Shown here piece by piece: positions 30,845 to 40,994 of a stretch of 64,000 nt of DNA. The DNA comes from Schizosaccharomyces osmophilus (taxonomy: Eukaryota > Ascomycota > Schizosaccharomycetes > Schizosaccharomycetales > Schizosaccharomycetaceae). Position 1 is the stretch's first letter, and each line of letters starts with the position of its first letter. The notes beneath the pieces are model-generated. The model was given only the letters and a program-made list of their open reading frames with translations, was not told where the DNA came from and searched no databases. Position numbers and translations under genes: made by a program. The DNA is taken from assembly GCF_027921745.1 (NCBI RefSeq), contig NC_079238.1:2356001-2420000 (forward strand), in the 5' to 3' direction.

Positions 30845-31374
30845 ATGACCGATATTTCCAATGGAAAAATCATCTTGTGGTATGATTAATTTTCTGAGGT
30901 TTATTAACTAGATGTCCTTTAGCCAGCTCATTGTCAAGGCATATTATCAAGGAATCCGGGTTCAATGCTCCTGTAATGAAATCGAAGCATAAGCGTACGA
31001 TTTGAATATATTTAATTTATTTTGTAAAAGCTAACATTATAGTTGCTTTAAAGGCTCATGAGGAGTATATACAGAAGCGGAACGCTCAAAGCCAGCAAAA
31101 TGCTCTTCGGTCAAAACCTGTAGATGTAAAGTTAAGCAAGGATAATCGAAAACAATATCAAAAACCCGACTTTCAATTTTCTGCAAAAACAAAACAGCAG
31201 AATTGTCGGCCATCAGACTATTATCCTGCATATGGCATGAAGCAACCGGAATCTGCACTAGCCAATGGATATTCTAAACCGCAATCATCAAAGCAGATTA
31301 ATGGTGTTTGGTATCCACCGTCATATTCGGTACCTCCCCACTATGGAATTACCTACCCATTGGCATATTATTAA
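30845..31374 (+). CDS. mug98: Small meiotic protein Mug98-like, two introns
   Basis: Proposed exons 30845..30879, 30923..30972 and 31043..31374, 138 residues. Intron 1 is 43 nt (GTATGA, TTAAC, TTTAG) and intron 2 is 70 nt (GTAATG, GCTAAC, TATAG). The joins give QLIVKAYYQGIRVQC and FALKAHEEYIQKRN, which read as one continuous helix-prone stretch. The third exon is Gln/Ser/Tyr-rich and ends YGITYPLAYY. No known domain. The name comes from gene order (between the ASCC1-like and p32-like genes) and the FLEX site in front. Exon 1 is the least certain; an alternative start is the ATG at 30911. Confidence 0.6.
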
Positions 31375-31836
31375 ATGGTCAGCAATTTTGAAAGTTTTCA
31401 TCTAATACTGTTTCCTTTGTTTCAAAAATAATTTAAGCAACCTTGTCGTTTTTTCCTTTTTCTGTCATGTTAGCTTTTTATGGTCGTCAAACTGTGTAAT
31501 AATTATCTTCATCACGATGCAATTGGTGCTTGCCAGATTTCAATTAATGTTCCTTTTACTTTACCCATAAAATACGGTTATAGTCTTTAGAATGCTTACA
31601 AATATTGGGCTTTCTGCTTTTCTGTTTTGTATACTGAATTTCGGACAGTACCAAATAATAAAACACCTTTAGTCAAAACTTTTCTCTTTTTATACAAATG
31701 AATTAAGTTGTTTAAAACTATTATATCTTCATATTCCAATTAGTTATTCTTATTTACGATTGTATTTTCCTAACTTAATATTATACTAGCTCGTATATCC
31801 ATAGGCAAATACGTCTACCATTTAGGAATAAAAGGA
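31375..31836. other. Intergenic: mug98 3' and p32-gene promoter
   Basis: 462 bases, AT-rich between tandem plus-strand genes. No feature recognised. Confidence 0.5.
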
Positions 31837-32793
31837 ATGCTTAGACAGACGTTATTGACAGCTCGTGCACAAGTATTTAAACATGGATTGTCAGTAGCAA
31901 ATAGAGGATTTTCTTACTTAACGCTGCTAAGGCCAAAGCGAAGGTTTACTAGTGGTATTTTGATGGAACAACTTGCTTTGAAGTTGGATTCGGAATTAGG
32001 ATTTGTGAACCAGGTTTTACGAGAAACAACACCAAATAAAGAATATGAAAATGCTTTACGCTCGTTTACCATTCACGAGAATCCTCTGCTAAATTACATT
32101 GCGGCTACCAAGGAACTGGAAAATGAAAGGTATAATCATCATACTCATGTTTGGTATACAGGAGTCAAACAGACTGAATTGGGAATAAGTCTTTAGCTTT
32201 GGAGAAATTTTGTTACTAACTAGGCTTTCAGAATACGAATTACAGTTCCTGTTTACAGTGCGAGGGCTTCTTATACGGACAGAAATATTGTGAAGCAAAA
32301 CGACGAAGGAGAAGAAAAAAATGGCGAATCGGATGAATTAAGCTACTTTCAGCAGTCTATACCTACTTATGTACAGATAACCAATGTACGTACCAGTTTT
32401 ACTCGATGAATTCTTCAATATGGTTGTTCCTCTCCTTACTAACAACGAATATAGAATGAGGGAACTTTGATTTGTTCACTAATTTTAAATAAGGACGAGA
32501 TTCTCTTTGACAGTCTTTTGTATGATCAGAATAAGGACTCGTCCGTCGCTTCTACCGATCTTGCCCAAGCGTTGAGAAAGAGTTCCAAGTATCGTGGACG
32601 TAAGGCAAACAAACTTCCTGATCTATTAAAATCTTCTCTTCTAGCATATCTGGAAGAAAATGAAATTACAGCGCAAGTCATAAGGGCGTTGATTTCAAGA
32701 ATCTGGCGTAAGGAAAATCTGTCATACAAATCATGGCTAGAAAATATTTTACGCTACGTTTTATTTCAAGATCCTTCTAAGTCAGCAAGTTAG
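31837..32793 (+). CDS. p32 / Mam33-family mitochondrial protein, two introns
   Basis: Exons 31837..32129, 32232..32385 and 32455..32793 give 261 residues. The start MLRQTLLTARAQVFKHGLS is a likely mitochondrial presequence, with the cleavage region near 35-40 (RPKRRFTSG). The mature part has the p32/gC1qBP pattern: an N-terminal helix (LKLDSELGFVNQ), a beta region (RIRITVPVYSAR, YVQITNEGTLICSLIL) with an acidic insert (DEGEEKNGESDE), and two C-terminal helices (LKSSLLAYLEENEITAQVI, KSWLENILRYVLF). Introns have CTAAC branch sites and all joins are in phase. In yeast Mam33 supports mitochondrial translation and ribosome assembly. Family assignment is from this fold pattern, moderately sure. Confidence 0.75.
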
Positions 32794-33018
32794 ACCTCGA
32801 TTTTCTAGCCCAATGGCTACCTCCCTAAATTACCATTATATGGAAAGCCTGTTTGTTACCTCATGCACAGACTACCAAACACAGTGAATGCGATGTACTT
32901 GGTGTGGCACCTAGAATAGAAACGAAATAGTCGGGTGTTTTTTATTTATATCGTCTACATTTTTTTTAAAGTTCTTATCCTGTAAGACTTCTGGTTTTTG
33001 TTGGTATTATCTGCAATA

Positions 33019-34542
33019 ATGGCAGTATGCAAATTCTTTTTGGAGAGTATGGATTCTATTCTAAATTTCTATTGCTAATCAAGGAAGATCGCTGCCGTAA
33101 TGGAAGCAATTGTAGATTTGAGCATGTATATCCTCATTTAAAGCCTGGTACGAGTTCGTACATTTTTCGTTCTGAAAACGCGGCACCCCGTATGTCTTAA
33201 AAGTTTAATGTTCTTTTAAATGATTAGCTAACATGAAGCAGCTAAATGGGCAGAAGGAAAACATTTGAAGAGGGCCGAATTGGATCGGTATCTTCCTATA
33301 GCTAAAACTGCTGGCTTCATTTCTACAAACTTGGAAACGGAAAAGCCTTTATGGCCATTAACGTGTTATGGTGTAAAGGATTTTTTCCCTTCGTTATACA
33401 ATGGCGATGTTTCTCCAGAGGAACTGAGATTGTGGTTTTATCAAGCACGAGCAGTTAATGCGATTCCTCAGTATGAGCAACGTCAAACAGAACTAGTAAA
33501 TGACATTAATCATAAGCAAAAGACTGCTTTGACAAATCGCGAAGGTGCTGTTAATGAAATGAGAAACCGATTAGTGGGCAAGACGGGAGCAAAATCCATA
33601 TTTGATACGACACCAATTAACAACACGTTGCCAAATAATAATGCTTCTTTTGGTCCATTTTCAAACCAAAACAAAAATCCGTTTACTAGTTCGACTCCTG
33701 CATTCGGATTTCAACAGAATCAACCGACAAACAGTGGGTTCGGCGGTACGAGTGCCACTCCTACTACGTCTGCATTTGGTAGTCAAGTTAATGCTTCCCC
33801 ATTTGCTTCTAGTAATAATACGCCAGCAGTTCCTAGTTCGTTTTCTGGTGGTGGATTTGCCCAGAACGCACCGAGTCATCCTCAATTTGGTGTTAGCGGC
33901 TTTGCAAACCAAGCTCCTTCATCATTCGGTGGTTTTTCTAATAATCAGCAACCGGCCTTTGGTCAATCATTGTTTGGTCAACCTAGTCCTTTTCAAACTC
34001 AAGCAAATAGCTCTGTAAATACGCCAAAGGCTTTTGAACAGCCCAAAAATCCTACCAGTCCTTCTCCTTTTGGTACCCCCAATGCGCCGGTGTTTGGACA
34101 AACAGCTTTTCAACAGCCGACTAATCCGGTATTGCAAAATACTCAAGTGCAAAACGATGCACCCAGTGGATTTCAAGATCCAAACCAAGGCCAAAGTCCA
34201 TCAAGCATCTTTGGTTCGTTTCAAAACACAAATACTGCACCTTCTGGTTTTGGTACGGGAGGCCAGAATCAGCAATTTGGATTTGCTCAAGCGGCCACAG
34301 ATCAAGGTCAAGGACTAACGAACAGTAGTTTTATGAACAAACCTGCTGGTAATAATAGTTTTGGTTTTCAACAACAGTCATCTGCTCCAAGCTTTCCTTC
34401 AGCTTCTTCTACTATGCATACAAACACAAAAGCGTCTGAAGTACCTTCTAATTTTCCACCGGAATTTATTCAGCAATTTCAAGCAGCTGAATTTACATTG
34501 GGGAAAATCCCTACTGTACCACCACCACCGCAAATGTGTTAG
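33019..34542 (+). CDS. amo1: FG nucleoporin Amo1 (Nup42/NUPL2-like), two introns
   Basis: Exons 33019..33046 (28 nt), 33088..33189 and 33242..34542 give 476 residues. The tiny first exon carries the first Cys of the CCCH finger; splicing yields MAVCKFFLENRC followed by NGSNCRFEH, with C-x7-C-x5-C-x3-H spacing as in Nup42. The first intron uses an AAG acceptor, the second GTATGT and CAG. Residues about 45-130 hold the helical region with ETEKPLWPLTCYG. The rest is an FG-repeat region (many SAFG, PFG, SGFG units) ending in a short helix (PPEFIQQFQAAEFTLGKIP) that in Nup42 binds Gle1. Its role is mRNA export at the cytoplasmic face; in S. pombe Amo1 also affects microtubule organisation. Confidence 0.88.
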
Positions 34543-34988
34543 TTTTGATTGGAACTTGGGAAATAGACAGTTGGAAACAAATTGAAGATCTGATTACAAG
34601 AAAATGTATTTGATATCGTGTCGGAAGATGTATAGTATACTACAATAATAGTAACCTCATAAGAACATAACTTTTCATTATCATAAAGGAGTGTTTTGGC
34701 GCCTCATATTTTATTTCTATTGATTTAATGCTCATTTACACTAATACTGAAATGCTTATAAATAATGTTGTTATTATCTCTCGGTTCATCTATATTTAAG
34801 TAGACTACATAATTGGTCATAATAGGAAGTCCTTCGATGAGTTATACTTTCCACTACAAAACTCCCTTGTATTTTAATTTCGGGCTTTTTCGTTTTATAA
34901 AGCAGTAGAGGTTTAGTACTTTGAAAAATATTGAGTCTCTTCACCTGCTTAATTGGAAAAGTAGTAGTCAAGTAAGCAATTTGCAATT
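34543..34988. other. Intergenic: amo1 3' and cystathionine gamma-synthase promoter
   Basis: 446 bases, AT-rich, between tandem genes. No feature recognised. Confidence 0.5.
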
Positions 34989-36815
34989 ATGAGTTTAAAC
35001 TTATCATACCTTGTTAATCCTCCTACCGAAACTGGATCATCAATTCCTGCTGATACCGACCATGCCATATCTGTAACTCTACCAACATGGCAAGCTAACG
35101 TTGGATATGAAGAAGGGGATCCTGACGTTGCTACAAGGATGCAGACAGGCTATCCTAGATTTTTTATAAATACGTTTATTAAGGAGTGTGCTGCCAAAAT
35201 AAAAAGGTTACCTGAAGTTCAAAAGCTAAACTTGAGTAATTATGATACAATGCTTTACCCGTCCATGGCGATTGCTCAGCAATGTGTCGAGTTTATAGCT
35301 AAGAAAGCGCAATTGGAACCATCAACTCTTCCTATGGTTGATGCTTCTCAATCTTTAAAGTCACATCTGAAGACTCTAGGATCTCATCATAATAAGGACA
35401 TTCATATCCCTGATGTCTTTGCTGTTTTATTTCCTTCCGATCGGTTTAGCGTAGCTAAGCAGTTTTGGCAGCATACTGGTGAAGGTATTTCCAGCCGAAG
35501 AGCTGCTTGCTTTTTGCAGGCATTCCAGTTAATTCAAATTGTTGCAAAAGAGGGCTCCTATAAACAATCGTTATTACATCTAAAAAGCAAAAGTAGAAGC
35601 AGATATGCTTCTACTCATGATATGGAAGCGTTACAAAGTTGGATGAGTGACGATAATCAGTCAAATGAAGCTGAAATGACCGATTTAAGCCGTTACCTAG
35701 AGGAGCGATATGGCCGTAACTTAGATTTAAGCTTGGCAACTTCCGCCAAAATTGTTTTAAGAAGGCGAATTGCTGGAACTCTCGAAGAGGAAGTTGACTT
35801 GAAAAAGACCCTTCCCAATGAAAAAGAAAGCGAGTTGAGACAGATTCAAGGCTTGACCCATGAAGATGTATATCTTTTCCCTACTGGCATGAGCTCCATT
35901 TACAATGCTCATCGCATCCTTAGAAATGTATTGAATGGTACCAGGAAAAGCGTTTGTTTTGGATTTTGTTATGTTGATACTTTAAAAATTTTAGAGAAAT
36001 GGGGAGCTGGCTGTTATTTTTACGGACTCGGCAACGCTTCTCAGCTGGACGAATTTGAAAAACTCTTGGAAAGTGGAGAAAAGGTTTTGGGCCTATTCTG
36101 TGAATTCCCTTCTAATCCTTTATTAAATACTCCTGATCTTGTTCGTATTCGACACCTTGCAGACAAGTATGACTTTGCCGTTGTTGTGGATGAAACAATT
36201 GGAAATTTCCTAAATGTGGAAGTGCTTCCCTATGCTGATATGGTTGTAAGCAGCTTGACGAAAATATTTAGTGGAGACAGTAATGTCATGGGTGGTAGCT
36301 TAGTTTTGAATCCATTAAGCCGTTTATATGGAAAATTGAAGGAGGGAATGGCGAAATTGTATGAGGATAACTTCTATGATGAGGACGCGTTAACCTTGGA
36401 GAGAAACAGCCGTGATTTCGCCGACAGATCTAAGGTCATAAACCAAAACGCTGAGGTTATATGTGAATTATTACGGAAGAGTCCGAAAGTGAAGCAGCTA
36501 TACTATCCCAAATACAATCCTTCTTCAAACAACTACGAAACTTGCAAAAGAAAGAATGGTGGTTACGGAGGATTATTATCCGTTGTTTTTCATGATCCAT
36601 CCAATGCACGACGCTTTTATGATCACATTGGTGTTGCAAAGGGGCCTTCTCTAGGAACCAACTTTACATTGGCTTCTCCCTATACTATCATCGCTCACTA
36701 TCAAGAATTAGATTGGGCCGAAGAGAACGGCATCAATAGAAACCTGGTCCGTATTAGCGTTGGCATGGAACCAAAAAAGCATCTATCCGCAGTATTCTCA
36801 GAAGCTCTAGACTAG
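34989..36815 (+). CDS. Cystathionine gamma-synthase (fungal Str2 type)
   Basis: A 608-residue PLP enzyme without introns. The catalytic lysine is K425 in [24 protein letters not shown] (about 370) and [10 protein letters not shown] (about 397) are the cofactor-binding elements, and VRISVGMEP near the C-terminus holds the carboxylate-binding Arg. Residues 1-230 are an extra N-terminal region absent from bacterial MetB but present in fungal Str2-type enzymes ([33 protein letters not shown]). It makes cystathionine from O-acetylhomoserine or succinyl esters and cysteine, i.e. transsulfuration towards methionine. Length fits Str2 (about 600-640). Fission yeast lacks part of this pathway in some reports, so the substrate is inferred. 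Confidence 0.9.
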   Translation: MSLNLSYLVNPPTETGSSIPADTDHAISVTLPTWQANVGYEEGDPDVATRMQTGYPRFFINTFIKECAAKIKRLPEVQKLNLSNYDTMLYPSMAIAQQCVEFIAKKAQLEPSTLPMVDASQSLKSHLKTLGSHHNKDIHIPDVFAVLFPSDRFSVAKQFWQHTGEGISSRRAACFLQAFQLIQIVAKEGSYKQSLLHLKSKSRSRYASTHDMEALQSWMSDDNQSNEAEMTDLSRYLEERYGRNLDLSLATSAKIVLRRRIAGTLEEEVDLKKTLPNEKESELRQIQGLTHEDVYLFPTGMSSIYNAHRILRNVLNGTRKSVCFGFCYVDTLKILEKWGAGCYFYGLGNASQLDEFEKLLESGEKVLGLFCEFPSNPLLNTPDLVRIRHLADKYDFAVVVDETIGNFLNVEVLPYADMVVSSLTKIFSGDSNVMGGSLVLNPLSRLYGKLKEGMAKLYEDNFYDEDALTLERNSRDFADRSKVINQNAEVICELLRKSPKVKQLYYPKYNPSSNNYETCKRKNGGYGGLLSVVFHDPSNARRFYDHIGVAKGPSLGTNFTLASPYTIIAHYQELDWAEENGINRNLVRISVGMEPKKHLSAVFSEALD

Positions 36816-37114
36816 CGCAACTATACGTTTACTTATTTTTCTACATGATAGTGTCTTATGAACGAAATGAATGTAATAATGTTAAAATCCTTAAACCTAT
36901 TATGATGATGCCTTCAATATTTGACATTTAATGATGGATGTTTGAATGATTTAGTTAATTTTTTTACTAGCAATTATTATCGTAATAAAATAAAAATAAA
37001 AATAAAAAAAAGATTTCCTATTTTTCAGTTGTTTAATTGACGGGGTACCACATTCATCTCTCCTCCATTTTGGATTCTGATTTCAGCGGTACCTTTCTCG
37101 TTATTACTTTAGAA

Positions 37115-37516
37115 ATGCCAGATTCGGACCCAAATACACCTCCAGTTTCAAGGCAATATGAGCCTGAATTATTGTCTGAATATCCTTCTTTAGTTTTTGA
37201 GAATCACCTACTCACCTCACCTACTAGTCCTACAGAGGAAGTACGCGGCAGTTCTTCATACTACAAGCGTTCTCGGCGCTTAAAAAATGAAGAAGCAACT
37301 ATAGAAGATGATAATGATAGCACTGTAAGACTCATAGACACAGAGCTAGAAGAACTGTCTCCTGGTGGTGAACTAATACATTGTTCCTGTCACTTGCTTA
37401 GTAGTGTTTGTACCCAGTTACAGACCAATGTGGATAAACTGAACGAAAGCCATAAAAAAGCGTTAAAGCGTATAGAACAATTGGAAGAAATTGTTGAAGA
37501 ATTAAGAAGAAGGTAA
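37115..37516 (+). CDS. Small coiled-coil protein, function unknown
   Basis: A 133-residue protein starting MPDSDPNTPP. Residues 1-80 are acidic and Ser/Pro-rich, probably disordered. Residues about 82-133 form a coiled coil (CTQLQTNVDKLNESHKKALK, then IEQLEEIVEELRRR). The helical end is of the size seen in BLOC-1/SNAPIN-type subunits, but I cannot show homology. The stop is only 49 bases before the atg9 ATG, and the last codons overlap a potential donor (GTAAAA); see findings. The frame is open for 26 codons upstream without an ATG. By order it matches the S. pombe gene next to atg9. Confidence 0.65.
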   Translation: MPDSDPNTPPVSRQYEPELLSEYPSLVFENHLLTSPTSPTEEVRGSSSYYKRSRRLKNEEATIEDDNDSTVRLIDTELEELSPGGELIHCSCHLLSSVCTQLQTNVDKLNESHKKALKRIEQLEEIVEELRRR

Positions 37517-37565
37517 AAGTCGCCAATGAAAGAACAAAGGATTGACTTTTTTGACGAATGAAAAT

Positions 37566-39698
37566 ATGTATTATTTACCAAGGCGAAAGGAATTGCTGTT
37601 AAAAGCAGCCGGGGATATAGAGGCACAGGATGATATTCCTAATCATCCTGAAACATTGGAAGCGTGGCAGGAGTCTCTAGACAGTGATGATGAAAATCCT
37701 TTACTACGTTCAACCATTGAGCAACATTCGACGACGGGACCTTCGAACTCAGCATCTAAAGGAACTTTAAATGATCCAAGGTTTGGCACCAAAAAGTATT
37801 CTGAATTATCGGAGACTAGCGAAACCAATAATCCTACGAGTTTTGAGTCTTCAGCACAGCAAACAGTAAAACCAAAACATGGCATTCGTTCTGTCGAAAA
37901 TTATATGAACCGTCAACCTCCAGCTGTTTCGTCCTCGATGAGGGCTTCTTCCTCGCCAAACGAAGGACTTGGAAAAACCGACAGGGACAAAGTATCAACT
38001 GCATATCCAAATAAATCAGTACAAATTCAACTTCCAAGGAATGAGTTTTCTGGTGCAAGGACTTTATGGAATCGTTTAAGTCCTCATGATCGTGTTCTTT
38101 GGCGCTGGGCGAATGTTGAAAACTTAGACAACTTTCTGCAGCAAGTGTATTCTTTTTACATCGGAAAAGGATTCTCATGTATGTTTGTTCAAAGGTTGTT
38201 TCAGATTTTAACCATATCATTTGTTATTGGCTTCACTACCTTTATTACTAGCTGCATCGACTGGTCTGCGGTAATTCCCCGTGGATCTTTGGCTAACGCT
38301 ACGAAGTCGCATTGCATTGCCCAAATGTCTCCTTTGGATACACTTTTTCTGTGGCTGTTTATGAGTTTTTTGGTTGCTCTGTGGATATATTACCTTACTG
38401 ACATCCCAAGGTTATGGCATATTCGAGAATTTTTCATTCATGCGCTAAAGGTTTCAAGTACAGATATGGCAACCGTATCATGGCAGCGGGTATTGTATCG
38501 TTTGTACAAGCTAAGAAACGTGAATGCTTTAACCGCTGAAGATGGTCGAGTGGTATCTCTTTATAATATGAAACGTTTAGATGCACAAGCAATTACAAAT
38601 AGAATTATGAGAAAAGAAAACTATTTTATTGCTTTAATCAATAACGACGTTATTGATCTTGAGTTACCTCTTTTGAGAAAAAGGATACTCACACACACAA
38701 CTGAGTGGAATATTAATTGGTGTATTTTTAATTTCGTTTTTGATGACCAAGGTCAAATACTTGAGACATTTAGAAACGTTAATTCTCGAAAGCGCCTTGC
38801 AGAGGAGCTTGGACGTCGCTTTATCGTAGCTGGGTTTTTAAATTGCTTATTCTCTCCTATCGTTGCCGTGTACTTGTTGGTGCATAACTTTTTTCGATAC
38901 TTTGATGAATTTCATAAGAATCCTAGTTTACTGGGGATACGAAGGTATACACCTTTAGCCTTATGGACGTTTCGCGAATACAATGAACTCCCCCACGTTT
39001 TCGATGAGAGAATCAGTAAAAGTTATGAATATGCTTCCCATTATGTATCCCAATTTCCTGATTTCAATGTTATCAGATTCGTAAAGTATGTTTCCTTCAT
39101 ACTTGGAAGCTTCACAGCCGTACTGGTGATAATGACCCTTTTTGACCCAGAAATAATGATGACATTTGAATTGACAAAGGATCGTACCGTCATATTTTAC
39201 TTGGGTATATTTGGTTCTCTAATTGCTGCTCTGCGTTCTTTGATTCCGGATGAAACGCTTGTTTTCGATCCAGAAAAGGCTTTACGTAAAGTAGCTTATT
39301 TCACTCATTATCTGCCAGAATGGTGGCAGAGAAACATGGATAGCAAATCCATTCAGCAAGAATTTTGCTCCCTGTATACCTATAGAATAGTTAATGTTCT
39401 ATGGGAGATTCTGGGGATTCTCTTGACTCCTATATTGCTTTTTTTTACCTTCCCTGCATGCAGTCAAGAAATAGTAGACTTTTTTAGAGAGCATACTGTG
39501 CATGTTGAAGGGGTTGGGTATGTTTGCAGCCATGCTGTATTTCAGTCTGATCCTCAATATGGCTCAGTAGCAGCGATGGTTAATTCTCGAAAAATAAATG
39601 CTACTTTTCAGAACAAACCTGAGATGTCGAGAATAAATTTTTTACAGAACTTGAATCCTAAAGTGACTGAACAAACTTCTGATGAGTTCTTGGATTAA
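37566..39698 (+). CDS. atg9: Autophagy scramblase Atg9
   Basis: A 710-residue membrane protein. The start is MYYLPRRKELLLKA. Residues 1-165 are a disordered cytosolic leader (DIEAQDDIPNHPETLEAW, ESLDSDDENP). The conserved core starts at about 170 (LWRWANVENLDNFLQQVYS) and holds four full membrane helices (about 205-225, 258-280, 430-450, 500-520) plus re-entrant segments. Atg9 signatures are TEWNINWCIFNFVFDDQG, RFIVAGFLNCLFSP, YTPLALWTFREYNELPHVF and the HVEGVGYVCSHAVF end. It is the lipid scramblase on vesicles that seed the phagophore. The length is like S. pombe Atg9 (about 700), short compared with budding yeast (997), which has longer tails. Confidence 0.95.
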   Translation: MYYLPRRKELLLKAAGDIEAQDDIPNHPETLEAWQESLDSDDENPLLRSTIEQHSTTGPSNSASKGTLNDPRFGTKKYSELSETSETNNPTSFESSAQQTVKPKHGIRSVENYMNRQPPAVSSSMRASSSPNEGLGKTDRDKVSTAYPNKSVQIQLPRNEFSGARTLWNRLSPHDRVLWRWANVENLDNFLQQVYSFYIGKGFSCMFVQRLFQILTISFVIGFTTFITSCIDWSAVIPRGSLANATKSHCIAQMSPLDTLFLWLFMSFLVALWIYYLTDIPRLWHIREFFIHALKVSSTDMATVSWQRVLYRLYKLRNVNALTAEDGRVVSLYNMKRLDAQAITNRIMRKENYFIALINNDVIDLELPLLRKRILTHTTEWNINWCIFNFVFDDQGQILETFRNVNSRKRLAEELGRRFIVAGFLNCLFSPIVAVYLLVHNFFRYFDEFHKNPSLLGIRRYTPLALWTFREYNELPHVFDERISKSYEYASHYVSQFPDFNVIRFVKYVSFILGSFTAVLVIMTLFDPEIMMTFELTKDRTVIFYLGIFGSLIAALRSLIPDETLVFDPEKALRKVAYFTHYLPEWWQRNMDSKSIQQEFCSLYTYRIVNVLWEILGILLTPILLFFTFPACSQEIVDFFREHTVHVEGVGYVCSHAVFQSDPQYGSVAAMVNSRKINATFQNKPEMSRINFLQNLNPKVTEQTSDEFLD

Positions 39699-40090
39699 CT
39701 TGCTTTTACATGGCATTTTCCCGTACAACATATTCAATTGGGAAGCGTATATATGCAGGGTGATCATTACTACACTCAAGGGTTTTCAAGCTTTTTTATG
39801 AGTCCTTGTGTCTTTTTTAATAATTATATCCTTCCTGGCGTCATGTCTAGCTACGTTTATGATGGTTTTTTTTTTTTTTTGTTTTACGCAACTAATAATA
39901 TGATTTTTATGACTTTAAATAAAGTAATATAGGCTTTGATAATCACGGTAAGATGCAAAGAGAACATCAATACATTAAAATCATAGCTGGATATCATGTG
40001 CTTAATTACATATCTAGTTTTTTATTCTCTTGTATACAAATTGATGAGTATTCCTTTCACAGTAACCATTCCTGCTTCTGTATAGTGGCA
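39699..40090. other. Convergent 3' region atg9 / naa30
   Basis: 392 bases of AT-rich sequence with a 16-T run at about 39866. Nothing else seen. Confidence 0.5.
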
Positions 40091-40616
40091 TTAAGGGTAT
40101 AATATATAGCGAAACGCATCTGTACCGTTCAAATAATATCGGTAGAGCCTTTTGTACCTGCAAAAGCCTAGTCGTTCATAGAAAGACATTGCTGCATCAT
40201 TATCTACTTCAGTTTCTAAAACAATTTCTTGGGCACCCTTTTCGATCATGACATTTAAACTCGCCTTTGTTAGTAGAGTTGCAATACCCTTTCCTCGGTG
40301 AGAATCTTTGACGGCCAGCATAGCGATATAGCCTCGAAGACTTTGTCCACGATGAATATCTTGTTTGCTTATAACAGCACCAACCATCTGCCCATCGAGC
40401 AAAGCAACAAAATTGTATTCAGGCCTAAACAAAAGACATGTAAGTTTACAGCAACAAGTCGAGATAACTTGGAAAGATGAATTCCTAGTTTGAAGCTTAC
40501 CATTGATGCACGAAATACCGATACACATATTTGCTATAAGGCTCACTTAAATCTTTTTTTATAAGTTGGCAGACTTCTTCCAAATATTTATGATGATAGG
40601 GAACAATATCAACCAT
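40091..40616 (-). CDS. naa30: NatC catalytic subunit Naa30 (Mak3), one intron
   Basis: Exon 1 is 40501..40616 and exon 2 is 40091..40424, 149 residues. The 76-nt intron (GTAAGC ... TTTAG) splits the Trp codon of VHQWPEYNFVALLDG. The GNAT fold shows the substrate loop SEPYSKYVYRYF, the acetyl-CoA loop RGKGIA (in VKDSHRGKGIATLL) and the conserved ETEVDNDAAMSFYERLGF and RYYLNGTDAFRY, all typical of Naa30. NatC acetylates Met-hydrophobic N-termini. Reading through without the intron replaces the first 39 residues by unrelated sequence. Interesting neighbour: the Naa50-like domain fused to Cwf24 lies 18 kb away. Confidence 0.94.
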
Positions 40617-40994
40617 TGCTAAAATTGAGTTTCGTCAGCCAAAACGGCAGTTTGGCAGTGTCATTGAGATATTTTGTAATACATTTGAGTCACACCAAGC
40701 ATGTACTACTTTACCTTTGTAAAGAGAATTACAAGTAGCAGCTTCTTATATGAATAAAGGATAAAGGAATAAGGCTACTTCTTTATTCATTGAGTTTAGA
40801 TCAAAGGAAAATGTGTTTCCCGGCATCGTATTAGCAAGCATAGTTCAAATGATAGATGGCAAAGGCAGCACAGCATGTCAAAGAGTTTCCAACAAAATAA
40901 AATACTGTTTATTAATTTACTATAGATAACTATCGAAGAATTGATGGACATAACGATCTGCCATGAGTTAAATAATAGAGTCAAGACATTCTTT
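40617..40994. other. Intergenic: naa30 promoter and zng1 3' region
   Basis: 378 bases, AT-rich, between tandem minus-strand genes. No feature recognised. Confidence 0.5.
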
